From: Ralstonia sp. SET104
Lineage (GTDB): Bacteria; Pseudomonadota; Gammaproteobacteria; Burkholderiales; Burkholderiaceae
Length of the DNA: 64,000 nt
Direction: 5' to 3'
Assembly: GCF_003851545.1 (NCBI RefSeq)
Contig: NZ_BHVX01000013.1
Location: 84,110 to 148,109 of the forward strand
Shown: piece by piece, positions 1 to 9,699 of the stretch
How positions within the stretch are numbered: the first letter of the stretch is position 1
Layout of the letters: each line of letters begins with the position of its first letter
The notes under the pieces: model-generated
What the model saw: the letters and a program-made list of their open reading frames with translations, nothing else
The model's database searches: none
What the model was told of the DNA's origin: nothing
Program-made: the position numbers and the translations under genes

Positions 1-1341
1 GCCGACGTGGACGGCGAAAAGCAGTTCGAAGTGCTGTCGACCAACGGCGATACGTTCCTGGGCGGTGAAGACTTCGACCAGCGCATCATCGATTACATCA
101 TCGGCGAGTTCAAGAAGGACCAGGGCGTTGACCTGTCGAAAGACGTGCTCGCACTGCAGCGCCTGAAGGAAGCCGCTGAAAAGGCCAAGATCGAGCTGTC
201 GAGCACGCAGCAGACCGAAATCAACCTGCCGTACATCACGGCCGACGCCTCGGGCCCGAAGCACTTGAACCTGAAGATCACGCGCGCCAAGCTCGAAGCG
301 CTGGTCGAAGACCTGATCGCCCGCACGATCGATCCGTGCCGTACCGCCATCAAGGATGCTGGCGTGAAGGTGTCGGACATCCACGACGTGATCCTGGTCG
401 GCGGCATGACGCGCATGCCGAAGGTGCAGGAGAAGGTGAAAGAGTTCTTCGGCAAGGAAGCCCGCAAGGACGTGAACCCGGACGAGGCCGTTGCCGTGGG
501 CGCTGCCATCCAGGGTCAGGTGCTGGGCGGTGACCGTACCGACGTGCTGCTGCTGGACGTGACGCCGCTGTCGCTGGGCATCGAAACGCTGGGCGGCGTG
601 ATGACCAAGATGATCGGCAAGAACACGACCATCCCGACCAAGTTCTCGCAGACCTTCTCGACCGCCGACGACAACCAGCCGGCCGTGACGATCAAGGTCT
701 ACCAGGGCGAGCGCGAGATGGCTTCCGGCAACAAGATGCTGGGCGAATTCAACCTCGAAGGCATTCCGCCGGCACCGCGCGGCACGCCGCAGATTGAAGT
801 GTCGTTCGACATCGACGCCAACGGCATCCTGCACGTCGGCGCGAAGGACAAGGCGACCGGCAAGGAAAACAAGATCACGATCAAGGCAAGCTCCGGTTTG
901 TCGGAAGCCGAGATCGAGCGCATGGTGAAGGACGCCGAGGCCAACGCCGAGGAAGACAAGAAGCTGCGCGAGCTGGTCGACTCCCGCAACCAGGGTGAAG
1001 CGCTGGTGCACTCGACCAGGAAGGCACTGGGCGAGTACGGCGACAAGCTGGAAGCTGGCGAGAAGGACAAGATCGAAGCCGCGATCAAGGAACTTGAAGA
1101 GGCCCTGAAGGGCACCGACAAGGCCGCGATCGACGCCAAGTCCGAAGCGCTGGCAACCGCCTCGCAGAAGCTGGGCGAGAAGGTCTACGCCGACATGCAA
1201 GCCAAGGGTGAAGCCGGTGGTGCTGAACAGGCCGCTGGTGCTCAGGCTGGTGCCCAGGCCGGTGCGCAGGCAGGACACGGTGCTCCGCACGACGATAACG
1301 TCGTCGACGCCGAGTTCAAGGAAGTGAACGACAAGAAGTAA
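1..1341 (+). CDS. dnaK: Chaperone DnaK (Hsp70), 3' part
   Basis: ATP-driven cytosolic Hsp70 chaperone working with DnaJ and GrpE. The reading frame is open from the first base of the window, so the gene is cut by the window edge. About 446 residues remain of a family length near 640-650, so roughly 200 N-terminal residues are missing. Visible are the second half of the nucleotide-binding domain ([20 protein letters not shown] near residue 132), the hydrophobic interdomain linker ([19 protein letters not shown]), the substrate-binding domain, the helical lid, a Gly/Ala/Gln repeat (GAQA repeated) and the conserved tail [11 protein letters not shown]. The ATG at position 7 is internal, not the true start. 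dnaJ follows after 134 bp on the same strand, the usual order. Confidence 0.97.
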   Translation, partial: ADVDGEKQFEVLSTNGDTFLGGEDFDQRIIDYIIGEFKKDQGVDLSKDVLALQRLKEAAEKAKIELSSTQQTEINLPYITADASGPKHLNLKITRAKLEALVEDLIARTIDPCRTAIKDAGVKVSDIHDVILVGGMTRMPKVQEKVKEFFGKEARKDVNPDEAVAVGAAIQGQVLGGDRTDVLLLDVTPLSLGIETLGGVMTKMIGKNTTIPTKFSQTFSTADDNQPAVTIKVYQGEREMASGNKMLGEFNLEGIPPAPRGTPQIEVSFDIDANGILHVGAKDKATGKENKITIKASSGLSEAEIERMVKDAEANAEEDKKLRELVDSRNQGEALVHSTRKALGEYGDKLEAGEKDKIEAAIKELEEALKGTDKAAIDAKSEALATASQKLGEKVYADMQAKGEAGGAEQAAGAQAGAQAGAQAGHGAPHDDNVVDAEFKEVNDKK

Positions 1342-1401
1342 GCCGAATCGTCCGCTTGGCGGACGTGAAGGACCGCCGGGCAGTGGTCATTGGGTTGTGC
1401 A

Positions 1402-1432
1402 GAGCGCACCTGATGCCACGCTCGGCTTTTTT
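1402..1432 (+). terminator. Weak stem-loop with T-run between dnaK and dnaJ
   Basis: A short inverted repeat (GAGCG / CGCTC) is followed three bases later by six T residues. The stem is short and the loop is 12 nt, so this may only attenuate dnaK transcription before dnaJ. A second small hairpin without T-run (GTCCGC-TTG-GCGGAC) sits at 1350-1364. Confidence 0.3.
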
Positions 1433-1475
1433 GCTATTCGACACGCAGTAAAAACAGGCGACGACTGAAGCCACC

Positions 1476-2627
1476 ATGGCAAAACGTGATTACTACGAAG
1501 TGCTCGGGGTGGGTAAGAACGCGAGCGACGACGAGATCAAGAAGGCTTATCGCAAGCTCGCGATGAAGTACCACCCGGACCGCAATCCGGACAGCAAGGA
1601 AGCGGAAGAGAAGTTCAAGGAGGCCAAAGAGGCCTACGAGATGCTCTCCGAACCCGAGAAGAAGGCCGCGTATGACCAGTATGGCCATGCGGGTGTCGAC
1701 CCCAACATGGGCGCCGGCTTCGGCGCGGGCGGCGCAGGTTTTGGCGGCGGCTTTGCCGAAGCCTTTGGCGACATCTTCGGCGACATCTTTGGCCAGGCGC
1801 AGGGCCAGCAGGGCGGCCGTCGCGGCGGCGGCCCGCAGATGTACCGCGGCGCTGATCTGCGCTACAGCATGGAGATTACGCTGGAGCAAGCCGCGCACGG
1901 CTATGACACACAGATCCGTGTGCCGCACTGGGACGAATGCGACCACTGCCACGGCAAGGGCGCCGAGCCAGGCTCCAGCGTGGAGACCTGCCCGACTTGC
2001 CACGGCGCCGGCCAGGTGCGTGTGTCGCAGGGCTTCTTCACGATGCAGCAGACCTGCCCGAAGTGCCACGGCAGCGGCAAGTACATCCCCAAGCCGTGTA
2101 CCAAGTGCCACGGCCAGGGCAAGTTGAAGAGCCAGAAGACGCTGGAAGTGAAGATTCCGGCCGGCATCGACGAAGGCATGCGCATCCGTTCGTCGGGCAA
2201 TGGCGAGCCTGGCATCAACGGTGGCCCCCCGGGCGACCTGTATGTGGAAATCCACATCAAGCAGCATCCGATGTTCGAGCGCGACGGCGACGACCTGCAT
2301 TGCCAGATGCCGATCTCGTTTGCCACGGCGGCTATCGGGGGTGACATCGAGGTGCCGACGCTGGGCGGCCGTGTCACGTTTCCGGTGCCTGAAGGCACGC
2401 AGGCCGGCAAGACGTTCCGCCTGCGTGGCAAGGGCATCAAGGGCGTGCGCTCCGGCTATGCGGGTGATCTCTATGTCCACATCAACATCGAGACACCGGT
2501 CAAGCTGACCGAGCACCAGAAAGACCTGCTCAAGCAGTTCGACAAGTCTGTGCACGAGGGCGGTTTGCGGCACAGCCCGCAAGAGCAAACGTGGATGGAC
2601 AAGGTGAAGAACTTCTTCTCTTCGTAA
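1476..2627 (+). CDS. dnaJ: Chaperone protein DnaJ (Hsp40)
   Basis: Co-chaperone that delivers unfolded substrates to DnaK and stimulates its ATPase. The 383-residue protein has the complete type I layout: an N-terminal J domain with HPD at residues 33-35, a Gly/Phe-rich linker (about 70-125) and a zinc domain with four CxxCxGxG repeats ([32 protein letters not shown]). C-terminal substrate-binding domains end in KNFFSS. Length and start match the family. It lies downstream of dnaK with a weak hairpin between, so it is probably transcribed partly from the dnaK promoter as part of the heat-shock unit. Confidence 0.98.
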   Translation: MAKRDYYEVLGVGKNASDDEIKKAYRKLAMKYHPDRNPDSKEAEEKFKEAKEAYEMLSEPEKKAAYDQYGHAGVDPNMGAGFGAGGAGFGGGFAEAFGDIFGDIFGQAQGQQGGRRGGGPQMYRGADLRYSMEITLEQAAHGYDTQIRVPHWDECDHCHGKGAEPGSSVETCPTCHGAGQVRVSQGFFTMQQTCPKCHGSGKYIPKPCTKCHGQGKLKSQKTLEVKIPAGIDEGMRIRSSGNGEPGINGGPPGDLYVEIHIKQHPMFERDGDDLHCQMPISFATAAIGGDIEVPTLGGRVTFPVPEGTQAGKTFRLRGKGIKGVRSGYAGDLYVHINIETPVKLTEHQKDLLKQFDKSVHEGGLRHSPQEQTWMDKVKNFFSS

Positions 2628-2793
2628 GAAACCGCGTAAAGCTACTGCGCGCTCCGATCTTGATCCCGAGTTTGCCAAATGTGTGCTCGCCGTACCCATG
2701 TACGGCTGCGCTTCTCAAATCAACCTCGGGGCGCTCGCTACGCTTTTCAGAGCTTCCGAAAATATCCGATTGTCGATAATCGAGGATATCGTC

Positions 2794-4692
2794 ATGCAGT
2801 TGCCGCAAGCCGGCGCGCCGTTCGCGCTGCTGGACGATGCCACCTCAGGCGGTGTGCCGTGCTCGCGCTGGTACACCGGCTATGCAGGCGAGTTTTTCCG
2901 GCCGGCCGGTGTGCTGGATGGGCTGGACGACGATCTCCGCGCTGCGTGGCGCGAGGGCTTGCATGCGCTGATCATCGCGCCGTACGAGTTTGGCGAGCCG
3001 CTGGTCGGCTTGTCGACTTCCACCGCAGTGTCTTCCGCATTGCCCGGCCACGATGGCCGCTTGCGCGTGCTGCTGTTCCGCTCGCTGCAGGTGCTGTCGC
3101 CGGCCGAGGTCGACGCGCTGTTCCGCGCATGGCCCGAGGCGACGGGCGCGGCCGGTTTATTTGACTGTGCCGCCAGCGTGGATCATGCCACCTACACGCA
3201 CGCCATTGACCGCATCCACGGCTGGATTGCGGCGGGCGATACCTACGAAGTCAACTACACCTACCGCCTGCGCATGACGGCGTTCGGCGCGCCGGCTGCG
3301 TTGTATCGCCGCCTGCGTGCGCGCCAGCCGGTGCCGTACGGGGCGTTTATCGGGCTGCCGGAGGGCGGGGCGATTCTGTCGTGCTCGCCGGAGCTGTTTT
3401 TCTCGCATCGCGCCGGCCAACTCGTCGCGCGGCCGATGAAGGGCACCGCGCCCGCCACGGGCGATGCCGAAGTTGACGAGACCCGCGCCATTGCGCTGGC
3501 CGCCGATGAGAAGAACCGCGCCGAAAATCTGATGATTGTCGACCTGCTGCGCAACGATCTGGGTCGTCTCGCGCGTGCGGGCTCGGTGCGCGTGCCGGCG
3601 CTGTTTGAGGTGACGCCGTTCGGCAGCGTGCTGCAGATGACGTCGACTGTGGAAGCGGAGATCCCACCCGCCACCGGTCTCGCCGATTGTCTGCGCGCGT
3701 TGTTTCCGTGTGGCTCCATCACCGGTGCGCCCAAGCGTCGGACGATGGAGATCATCAATGCGCTGGAGCCCCTGCAATCTGGCAGGCGCGGCCTGTATAC
3801 CGGTGCCATCGGCTGGGTCGATGCGCCTGCTGATGAGCGCGCGATGGGCGATGCGTGTTTCTCCGTGGCGATCCGCACGCTGGTTCTCGGTGCGCCCGGC
3901 ACCGATGGCCTGCGCACGGGCGAACTCGGCATTGGCTCGGGTATCGTGCATGACAGCATCGCCGACGAGGAATACGCGGAGTGCCAACTGAAGGCGCGGT
4001 TCGTGACTGCGCTCGATCCGGGGTTGTCGTTGTTCGAGACGATGCGCGCAACGCGTGATGGTGTGGCGCTGCTGGATTGGCATTTGGCGCGATTGGAGCG
4101 CTCTGCGGCTGCGTTCGGTTTTCCGTTCGATCGCATTGCGCTGACGGGTGATGTGTCGCGTGCGTGTGCATCGTTGGAAGGGGAGGGTGCCTATCGCATG
4201 CGCCTGTTGCTCATGCCGGACGGCGCCGCCAACGTATCGGCAGCGCCCTTGCCGCCGCTGCAGGCAACGTGGGAAGCGCCGGTGCGTCTGCTTGTCGCCC
4301 CGCAAGCGCGCGAGGTCACGCACAGCCTGCCCACGCACAAGACCACGCTGCGTGCTGGCTACGACGCGGCCTGGCAGGCGGCCGAGCGCGAAGGCGCATT
4401 CGATGCGGTCTTCTTCAATGCGGATGACACGCTGGCAGAGGGCGGGCGCAGTACGGTATTGATCAAACTGGATGGCGCGTGGTGGACGCCACCGTTGTCT
4501 GCGGGTGTTCTGCCGGGCGTGATGCGCGCTGTGTTGTTGAGCGACGCCACGCCGTGGCTCAACGGGCCGCTGCGCGAACGATCACTCACCCGTGCCGACG
4601 TCGCCCGCGCCGAGGCCGTTGCCGTGTGCAACGCGCTACGCGGCGTGATGCCCGCGCATTTCGAGCCGGCCCTGACCGCCGACGTGTTCTAG
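2794..4692 (+). CDS. pabBC: Aminodeoxychorismate synthase component I fused to 4-amino-4-deoxychorismate lyase
   Basis: Bifunctional folate enzyme making p-aminobenzoate from chorismate. The first ~350 residues are a chorismate-binding PabB domain (SCSPELFF; RPMKGTAP; DEKNRAENLMIVDLLRNDLG; GSITGAPKRRTMEII). The last ~260 are a PLP fold-type IV PabC lyase beginning at SLFETMRATRDG, with a candidate PLP lysine in THKTTLRAGY. The start at 2794 (MQLPQAGAPF) is preferred because GAGGAT at 2782-2787 precedes it, although the frame stays open upstream to 2683. A PabA glutaminase subunit must come from elsewhere. The 3' end overlaps the convergent ABC ATPase gene by 57 bp. Such fusions are known in beta-proteobacteria. 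Confidence 0.93.
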   Translation: MQLPQAGAPFALLDDATSGGVPCSRWYTGYAGEFFRPAGVLDGLDDDLRAAWREGLHALIIAPYEFGEPLVGLSTSTAVSSALPGHDGRLRVLLFRSLQVLSPAEVDALFRAWPEATGAAGLFDCAASVDHATYTHAIDRIHGWIAAGDTYEVNYTYRLRMTAFGAPAALYRRLRARQPVPYGAFIGLPEGGAILSCSPELFFSHRAGQLVARPMKGTAPATGDAEVDETRAIALAADEKNRAENLMIVDLLRNDLGRLARAGSVRVPALFEVTPFGSVLQMTSTVEAEIPPATGLADCLRALFPCGSITGAPKRRTMEIINALEPLQSGRRGLYTGAIGWVDAPADERAMGDACFSVAIRTLVLGAPGTDGLRTGELGIGSGIVHDSIADEEYAECQLKARFVTALDPGLSLFETMRATRDGVALLDWHLARLERSAAAFGFPFDRIALTGDVSRACASLEGEGAYRMRLLLMPDGAANVSAAPLPPLQATWEAPVRLLVAPQAREVTHSLPTHKTTLRAGYDAAWQAAEREGAFDAVFFNADDTLAEGGRSTVLIKLDGAWWTPPLSAGVLPGVMRAVLLSDATPWLNGPLRERSLTRADVARAEAVAVCNALRGVMPAHFEPALTADVF

Positions 4693-5334
4693 CTTCCAGC
4701 GCGCCACGCCGGGCAGGTTGATGAGCTCGCGGTCGTGGCAGACCATCAGCAGCGTGCGGCCCTCTGCTGCCAGTTCCCCTACCAGCGCGATGACTTGCTC
4801 GCGTGCGGCGCCGTCCAGATTTGAAGTTGGCTCGTCGAGCAGCAGCACATCGGTGCGCAGCGCGCGGGCACGTGCCAATGCAAGGCGTTGCGTTTCGCCA
4901 CCGGACAGGCGTTCGGGCGATACATCCACCACCTGCTGCAGGCCCGCCCAGCGGAGCGCATCGTCGACACGCGCAGCCAAGTCCGCATGTGCCACGCGGT
5001 GCGGGCCCGTCGTCAGCCCGTAGGCCAGATTCGCGCGTACCGACGTGCGGAACAGATACGGATGCTGATGCACGTAGGTCAGTCGTGCACGCAGTTCGGC
5101 CGGATAGGGCGACAGCGGTTGCCGCCCTCGGCCCAGGTCGACGGTCGCACCGTTGGCGGGCGCCAACCCTGCCAGCATGCGCAACAGCGTGGTCTTGCCG
5201 ACGCCGTTGGCCCCCGTGATGACAATCGCATGCCCTGCCGACAACGCCAGGCGCGGAATCTCGAACAGTAGGCGCGCGCCATGCTGGCAGCGCAGGCCCT
5301 CAAACACCATCGTCGGCTGCGACGGCACGCTCAC
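4636..5334 (-). CDS. ABC transporter ATP-binding protein, tungstate (TupC)-like
   Basis: Cytoplasmic ATPase of an oxyanion importer. The ~232-residue protein has Walker A GANGVGKTT, signature LSGGETQRLALARA, Walker B VLLLDEPTSNLD and the switch histidine in MVCHDRE. I chose the GTG at 5334 because it overlaps the permease stop as GTGA, typical of coupled translation; an ATG at 5310 is the alternative. The permease partner resembles TupB, so tungstate (or molybdate) is the likely substrate, but no substrate-binding protein gene is adjacent. The substrate assignment is inference. Confidence 0.8.
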   Translation of the reverse strand: MSVPSQPTMVFEGLRCQHGARLLFEIPRLALSAGHAIVITGANGVGKTTLLRMLAGLAPANGATVDLGRGRQPLSPYPAELRARLTYVHQHPYLFRTSVRANLAYGLTTGPHRVAHADLAARVDDALRWAGLQQVVDVSPERLSGGETQRLALARARALRTDVLLLDEPTSNLDGAAREQVIALVGELAAEGRTLLMVCHDRELINLPGVARWKLEHVGGQGRLEMRGHHAA

Positions 5335-6038
5335 GCTGTTTCCCCGCGATAGTTGCCGGCCCCCTGCAGCCACGCGAGCACGAGATTGACGAGCAACGCC
5401 AACACGATCAGCACGATGCCCAGCGCAATGCCTTGCGCGAACTCGCCCTTGCTCGTCTGCAATGCAATCGCCGTGGTCATGGTGCGCGTGAGGCCTTCGA
5501 TGTTGCCGCCGACCATCAACGCAGAGCCCACTTCAGCAATGACCCGGCCGAAGCCCGCCACTACCGCGGCCATCAAACCGAATCGCAGTTCACGGAAAAC
5601 CGTCAGCAGCAGCCGAATGCGTCCGGCCCCGAGCACACGCGCGGTTTCAGCGAGGCGCGGATCGGCACGCTCAAGCGTTGTCAGCGCAAACGCGACGATG
5701 ACCGGCAGACCGAGCACCGCCTGCCCGAGGATCATCCCGCCCTGCGTGAACAGCAGCCCCAGACCGCCCAGCGCCCCTTGGCGCGAGAGCAGCAGATACA
5801 GCAGCAGCCCGATCAGCACCGTCGGAAACGACAATGACGCCTGCGCCAGCACCACCAGCGCCCGGCGCCCGGCAAAACGGTGCATGGCGATGAGGTAAGC
5901 GATGAGCAGACCCAGCGGCGTTGCCAGCAGCAACCCCGCCAACGCAACCTTCAACGACACCCAGACGATCAGCCACAACGCCGCATCCCCGCTAACAAGC
6001 AGGGCGAAGGCGTCGACGGTGGCCGACCAGATTTCCAT
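5331..6038 (-). CDS. ABC transporter permease, tungstate (TupB)-like
   Basis: Inner-membrane permease of about 235 residues with five or six hydrophobic segments. It carries a cytoplasmic loop of the EAA type (RLAETARVLGAGRIRLLLTVFREL) that contacts the ATPase. The sequence (IAEVGSALMVGGNIEGLTRTMTTAI) resembles TupB/WtpB-type tungstate permeases. The ATG at 6038 is used because the open frame further upstream is antisense to panB and not protein-like. It starts 11 bp after panB and overlaps the ATPase gene, so all three are probably co-transcribed. A periplasmic TupA is absent from the window. Confidence 0.82.
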   Translation of the reverse strand: MEIWSATVDAFALLVSGDAALWLIVWVSLKVALAGLLLATPLGLLIAYLIAMHRFAGRRALVVLAQASLSFPTVLIGLLLYLLLSRQGALGGLGLLFTQGGMILGQAVLGLPVIVAFALTTLERADPRLAETARVLGAGRIRLLLTVFRELRFGLMAAVVAGFGRVIAEVGSALMVGGNIEGLTRTMTTAIALQTSKGEFAQGIALGIVLIVLALLVNLVLAWLQGAGNYRGETA

Positions 6039-6049
6039 GAGGATGCCGC

Positions 6050-6868
6050 TTAGGCGAAGGTGTGTTCCGGGCCGGGGAACGTGCCGTCCTTGACGGCAGC
6101 CACGTACGCAGCGACGGCAGCATCGATGGTGGTCTGCCCGTCCATGAAGTTGCGCACGAATTTGGGCCGATGGCCAGGGAACACGCCCAGCATGTCGTGC
6201 ATGACGAGCACCTGGCCCGAGCACTCCAGCCCCGCGCCGATGCCGATGGTCGGGACGCTCAGCAGGCGCGTCACTTCGCCAGCCAGCGTGGCAGGCACCG
6301 CTTCCATAAGCACCATCTGCGCGCCGGCATCCTGCACGGCCAGCGCGTCGGCCTTGAGCTGCGCCGCCGCTTCGTCGCCACGGCCCTGCACCTTGAAGCC
6401 GCCGAAGGCATGCACCGACTGCGGCGTCAGGCCGATGTGCGCACACACCGGAATGCTGCGTTCGATCAGGAACTTGATTGTCGGCGCCAGCCACACACCG
6501 CCTTCGAGCTTGACCATCTGCGCGCCGGCCTGCATTACACGCACCGCGCTGTGGAAAGCCTGTTCGGGCGTGCCGTAGGTACCGAAGGGCAGGTCCGCCA
6601 TCAGCAACGCTTTGTCGATGCCGCGCGATACGCATTCGGTGTGATAGGCGATGTGTTCCAGCGTGACGGGCAGCGTAGTCTTCTGCCCCTGCATCACGTT
6701 ACCGAGCGAATCGCCGACGAGCAGCACGTCGGCGCCGTTGCGGTCCATCAGGGCGGCGAAGCTGGCGTCGTAGGCGGTGAGCATGGCAATGCGCTCGCCG
6801 GCGGCACGCATGGCCTGCAGCGAAGTCACCGTGACGGCCTTGCGGTTCGATTCCTGGAGATAGCTCAT
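6050..6868 (-). CDS. panB: 3-methyl-2-oxobutanoate hydroxymethyltransferase
   Basis: First committed enzyme of pantothenate synthesis, making ketopantoate from alpha-ketoisovalerate and methylene-tetrahydrofolate in the cytosol. The 272-residue protein shows the family signatures [45 protein letters not shown] and [22 protein letters not shown]. The start MSYLQESN at 6868 matches the family length; an upstream in-frame ATG at 6913 would add 15 poorly conserved residues. It sits between a deoxynucleoside kinase and the TupB-like gene on the same strand. panC is not next to it. Confidence 0.96.
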   Translation of the reverse strand: MSYLQESNRKAVTVTSLQAMRAAGERIAMLTAYDASFAALMDRNGADVLLVGDSLGNVMQGQKTTLPVTLEHIAYHTECVSRGIDKALLMADLPFGTYGTPEQAFHSAVRVMQAGAQMVKLEGGVWLAPTIKFLIERSIPVCAHIGLTPQSVHAFGGFKVQGRGDEAAAQLKADALAVQDAGAQMVLMEAVPATLAGEVTRLLSVPTIGIGAGLECSGQVLVMHDMLGVFPGHRPKFVRNFMDGQTTIDAAVAAYVAAVKDGTFPGPEHTFA

Positions 6869-6929
6869 GGACTGGACTGGAGTTGGGCGCCGCAATGGCT
6901 CGGCCCACGCCACCCATGTGGCGGACCCG

Positions 6930-7574
6930 CTATCGCGTTGCCAGCTTGATGAATTCCTTGGGGCCGCGCATCGCGTCGATGCGGGCGAGCAAGGTGCGGA
7001 AATCGTCGTCGTCGCCTGCGGGGTCGAAGGCAGCGGTATCGACGATCAGCGTCGGTGCGGCATCGTAATACAGAAACAGCTCGCCGTATGCGGCACAGAT
7101 GCGTTCGAGGTATTCGGCGTCGATGCCGGTTTCGTAAGGAACGGCGCGGCGCGTGATGCGCGGCAGAAGATCTTCCGCGCGTGCCTGCAGGCAGATCACG
7201 AGATCGATGCGCTGTTGCGGCAAGGCCAGTGCGCTGGCCATCGCGTCGTACAGCGCGAGTTCATCGGCGGGCAGCGTGAGTTGGGCGAACAGGCGGTCGC
7301 GCGGCAAGAAGCTGTCAGCGACGATGCGTTCACCGGCGAGTGTCGCCTTGTGCCACGTCTTCAGGCGCTCGGCACGCTGCAGCAGGAAGCGCAGTTGCAC
7401 CGGCAGCGCATAGCGCGCGGGGTCTTCGTAGAAGCGGGCGATGAAGGTGTTTTCTGTGGGCGTCTCGAACAGCGTGGCCGCGCGCAGATGGTCGGCCAGG
7501 CGCTGTGCCAGCGCGGTCTTGCCCACGCCGATGGGCCCTTCAACAACGATGCGGCGCAGATGATCCAGTGCCAT
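6930..7574 (-). CDS. Deoxynucleoside kinase family protein (dAK/dGK-like)
   Basis: The 214-residue protein belongs to the dNK family that phosphorylates deoxynucleosides with ATP for salvage. Seen are the P-loop [12 protein letters not shown] at the N terminus, a glutamate-bearing [10 protein letters not shown] segment, the [11 protein letters not shown] motif (substrate-binding DR region) and a LID-like [12 protein letters not shown]. Substrate preference (dA, dG or dC) cannot be told from sequence. It lies 30 bp after folK and 61 bp before panB in a minus-strand run of coenzyme and nucleotide genes. Confidence 0.85.
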   Translation of the reverse strand: MALDHLRRIVVEGPIGVGKTALAQRLADHLRAATLFETPTENTFIARFYEDPARYALPVQLRFLLQRAERLKTWHKATLAGERIVADSFLPRDRLFAQLTLPADELALYDAMASALALPQQRIDLVICLQARAEDLLPRITRRAVPYETGIDAEYLERICAAYGELFLYYDAAPTLIVDTAAFDPAGDDDDFRTLLARIDAMRGPKEFIKLATR

Positions 7575-7603
7575 CGGCTAATGGTTGTGCGTCATGCAGG
7601 TGA

Positions 7604-8119
7604 TCAGGCGGCGGGTTGCTTGGCGCGCATGCACTGGCACATCGTGGTCTTCTCGATGCGCTGGTCGGCCACGCCGGACAGCAGTTCAGCCACGGCGCCA
7701 ATGCCCGGAATCACGAGATCGGGCGCCAGTTCATGCAGCGGCAGCAGCGTAAAGGCACGCTGGCCGACGCGCGGATGCGGCACAGTCAGCTCGGGTGAGG
7801 TAAGGACGTGATCGCCGTAGAGCAGCAGGTCCAGGTCCAGCGTGCGCGGCGCGTTGTGGAATGGGCGCTCGCGGCCGAACTGGTCTTCGATGTGGTGACA
7901 GATGCGGAGCACTTGGTCGGCAGTGAAGTGCGACTCGATGCGCACCACGGCATTGATGTAGTCGTCGCCGCTTGAGTCGACCGGCGCGCTGCGATACAGG
8001 CTCGATTTGCCGGTGACGGTGATGCCAACCTGTTGTGCGAGGCAGACCACGGCGTCTTTAACTGCCTGGCGCGCGTCGCCCAGGTTGGCGCCGATGCCGA
8101 TGTACGCCACTGTCTTCAC
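7604..8119 (-). CDS. folK: 2-amino-4-hydroxy-6-hydroxymethyldihydropteridine pyrophosphokinase
   Basis: HPPK transfers pyrophosphate from ATP to 6-hydroxymethyl-dihydropterin, the step before dihydropteroate synthase in folate synthesis. The 171-residue protein shows IGIGANLGDARQ at the start, FGRERPFHNAPRTLDLDLLLYGD (the Mg-binding Asp pair) and VPHPRVGQRAFTLLPL. Its ATG overlaps the pcnB stop as ATGA, so it is translationally coupled to pcnB; the pcnB-folK order is conserved in many proteobacteria. Confidence 0.96.
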   Translation of the reverse strand: MKTVAYIGIGANLGDARQAVKDAVVCLAQQVGITVTGKSSLYRSAPVDSSGDDYINAVVRIESHFTADQVLRICHHIEDQFGRERPFHNAPRTLDLDLLLYGDHVLTSPELTVPHPRVGQRAFTLLPLHELAPDLVIPGIGAVAELLSGVADQRIEKTTMCQCMRAKQPAA

Positions 8120-9687
8120 GTTTCCTCCGAGCCTTCCGGACCAACGTGGCCAACTGTATCCGATTTTGCTGGACCGCGTCGGCGGCGGCGGCGCTTGGCC
8201 GGGCCGCTGGTGCCGGTGTTTCCGGCGGGGCTCGGCGCATGCTTGGCTTGCGCCATCAGTGCCTCGCGGGCTTCGCTGTCACCGCTCTGGAAGTTGGTCC
8301 ACCAGTCAGCGAGTTCCTGCGGCAGTTCGCCCGAGGCGCAGCGCAGAACGAGAAAGTCGTAACCGGCGCGAAAGCGCGGCGACTCCAGCAGGCGATACGG
8401 CATGCGGCCCGAGCGCTTTTCAAAGCGCGGCTGCATGCTCCAGATTTCTTTCATGTCGGCCGTGAAGCGGCGCTGGATGGCGAGTTGCTCGGTCTGGCGG
8501 TCGAGCACTTCGTCCATGGCGGTGTGCAGCGCGGGGATCAGCGGTTCACCGGCCGCACGACGGCGGTTCCAGTGTTCGAGCACGTGGTGCCACAGCAGCG
8601 AGGCGAACAGGAAACCCGGCGAAACCGGTTTGCCGGCCTTGACGCGATCGTCGGTATTGTCGAGCGCGAGCTGCACGAAGCGCTGGCCCATCGGCTGCTC
8701 CAGCGCGACGTCCAGCAGCGGCAGCAGGCCGCGATGCAGGCCGGCCTTGCGCAGTTCCTGCAGCGATGCCCAGGCATGGCCCGACATCAGCAGCTTCAAC
8801 ATTTCGTCGAACAGGCGGGCGGCCGGCACGTTGTGGATCAGCGGGCCCAGTTCAGCGATCGGCGCGCGCGTGGCGGGGTCGATATCGAAACCGGTTTTGG
8901 CCGCGAAGCGCACCACGCGCAGCATGCGCACCGGGTCTTCGCGGTAGCGTGTGAGCGGGTCGCCGATCATGCGCAGCGTGCGGCCGCGCATGTCTTCCAT
9001 GCCGTGATGGTAGTCATGTACCGTCTCGTTGGACGGGTCGTAATACATCGCATTGACGGTGAAGTCGCGGCGCGTGGCATCTTCGGCCTGGGTGCCCCAG
9101 ACGTTGTCGCGCAACACGCGGCCGCTGGCGTCCACAGCGTGCGTGTGGTGGTCCAGCTCGGTGCGCTTGACGCGCTTGCCGGCGGGCACCTGCTCCGCGT
9201 CCACCGCATCGACCAGTGCGCGGAAGGTCGAGACTTCGATGATTTCCTGATCGCGTCCGCCGTAGAACGTCACGTGCACGATCTGGAAGCGGCGGCCGAT
9301 GATGCGCGAGCGGCGGAACAGCGCCTGCACCTGTTCGGGCGTGGCGTTGGTCGCCACATCAAAATCTTTTGGCTTGATGCCCAGCAGCAGGTCGCGCACG
9401 GCGCCGCCGACGATGAAGGCGCTATAACCGGCTTCCTGCAGCGTGGACGTGACCTTGACCGCGTTGCGCGAGAGCAGCTTCGGATCGATGCCGTGCTCGT
9501 GCTCGCTCCATACGCGCGCCTGGCGCCGGGCGTAGCTCAGGCCGCCTGCGGCCTGGGTGCGCGCCTTGGCCGTTTTGGGCGGCCTGGGTGCGCGGGGCTT
9601 CTTGGCGGCGGGCGTTCCCGGTTCGGCAGGAGCGGTGGGCTCTGCGGAGGTCTTGCCCAGCAGGCGATTGATGAGTTTCTTGATCAC
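8116..9687 (-). CDS. pcnB: Poly(A) polymerase I
   Basis: Adds 3' poly(A) tails that promote RNA decay. The 523-residue protein has a basic, Pro/Ala-rich N-terminal extension, then the class II nucleotidyltransferase head (FIVGGAVRDLLLGIKPKDFDVATNATPEQV, with the metal-binding Asp pair). The RNA-binding neck follows, and the C terminus ends in a run of six arginines. It is distinguished from CCA-adding enzymes by the long basic C terminus and the FRRSRIIGRRFQIVHV segment. It is followed by folK with a 4-bp overlap and preceded by a HAD gene 12 bp away. Confidence 0.95.
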   Translation of the reverse strand: MIKKLINRLLGKTSAEPTAPAEPGTPAAKKPRAPRPPKTAKARTQAAGGLSYARRQARVWSEHEHGIDPKLLSRNAVKVTSTLQEAGYSAFIVGGAVRDLLLGIKPKDFDVATNATPEQVQALFRRSRIIGRRFQIVHVTFYGGRDQEIIEVSTFRALVDAVDAEQVPAGKRVKRTELDHHTHAVDASGRVLRDNVWGTQAEDATRRDFTVNAMYYDPSNETVHDYHHGMEDMRGRTLRMIGDPLTRYREDPVRMLRVVRFAAKTGFDIDPATRAPIAELGPLIHNVPAARLFDEMLKLLMSGHAWASLQELRKAGLHRGLLPLLDVALEQPMGQRFVQLALDNTDDRVKAGKPVSPGFLFASLLWHHVLEHWNRRRAAGEPLIPALHTAMDEVLDRQTEQLAIQRRFTADMKEIWSMQPRFEKRSGRMPYRLLESPRFRAGYDFLVLRCASGELPQELADWWTNFQSGDSEAREALMAQAKHAPSPAGNTGTSGPAKRRRRRRGPAKSDTVGHVGPEGSEET

Positions 9688-9699
9688 GCCGCGCTCTGC

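Noticed and set aside
5331..6635. A 434-residue version of the TupB-like permease starting at 6635
   Set aside because: The first ~200 residues are antisense to panB, Arg/Gly-rich and not protein-like; the ATG at 6038 gives the normal permease.
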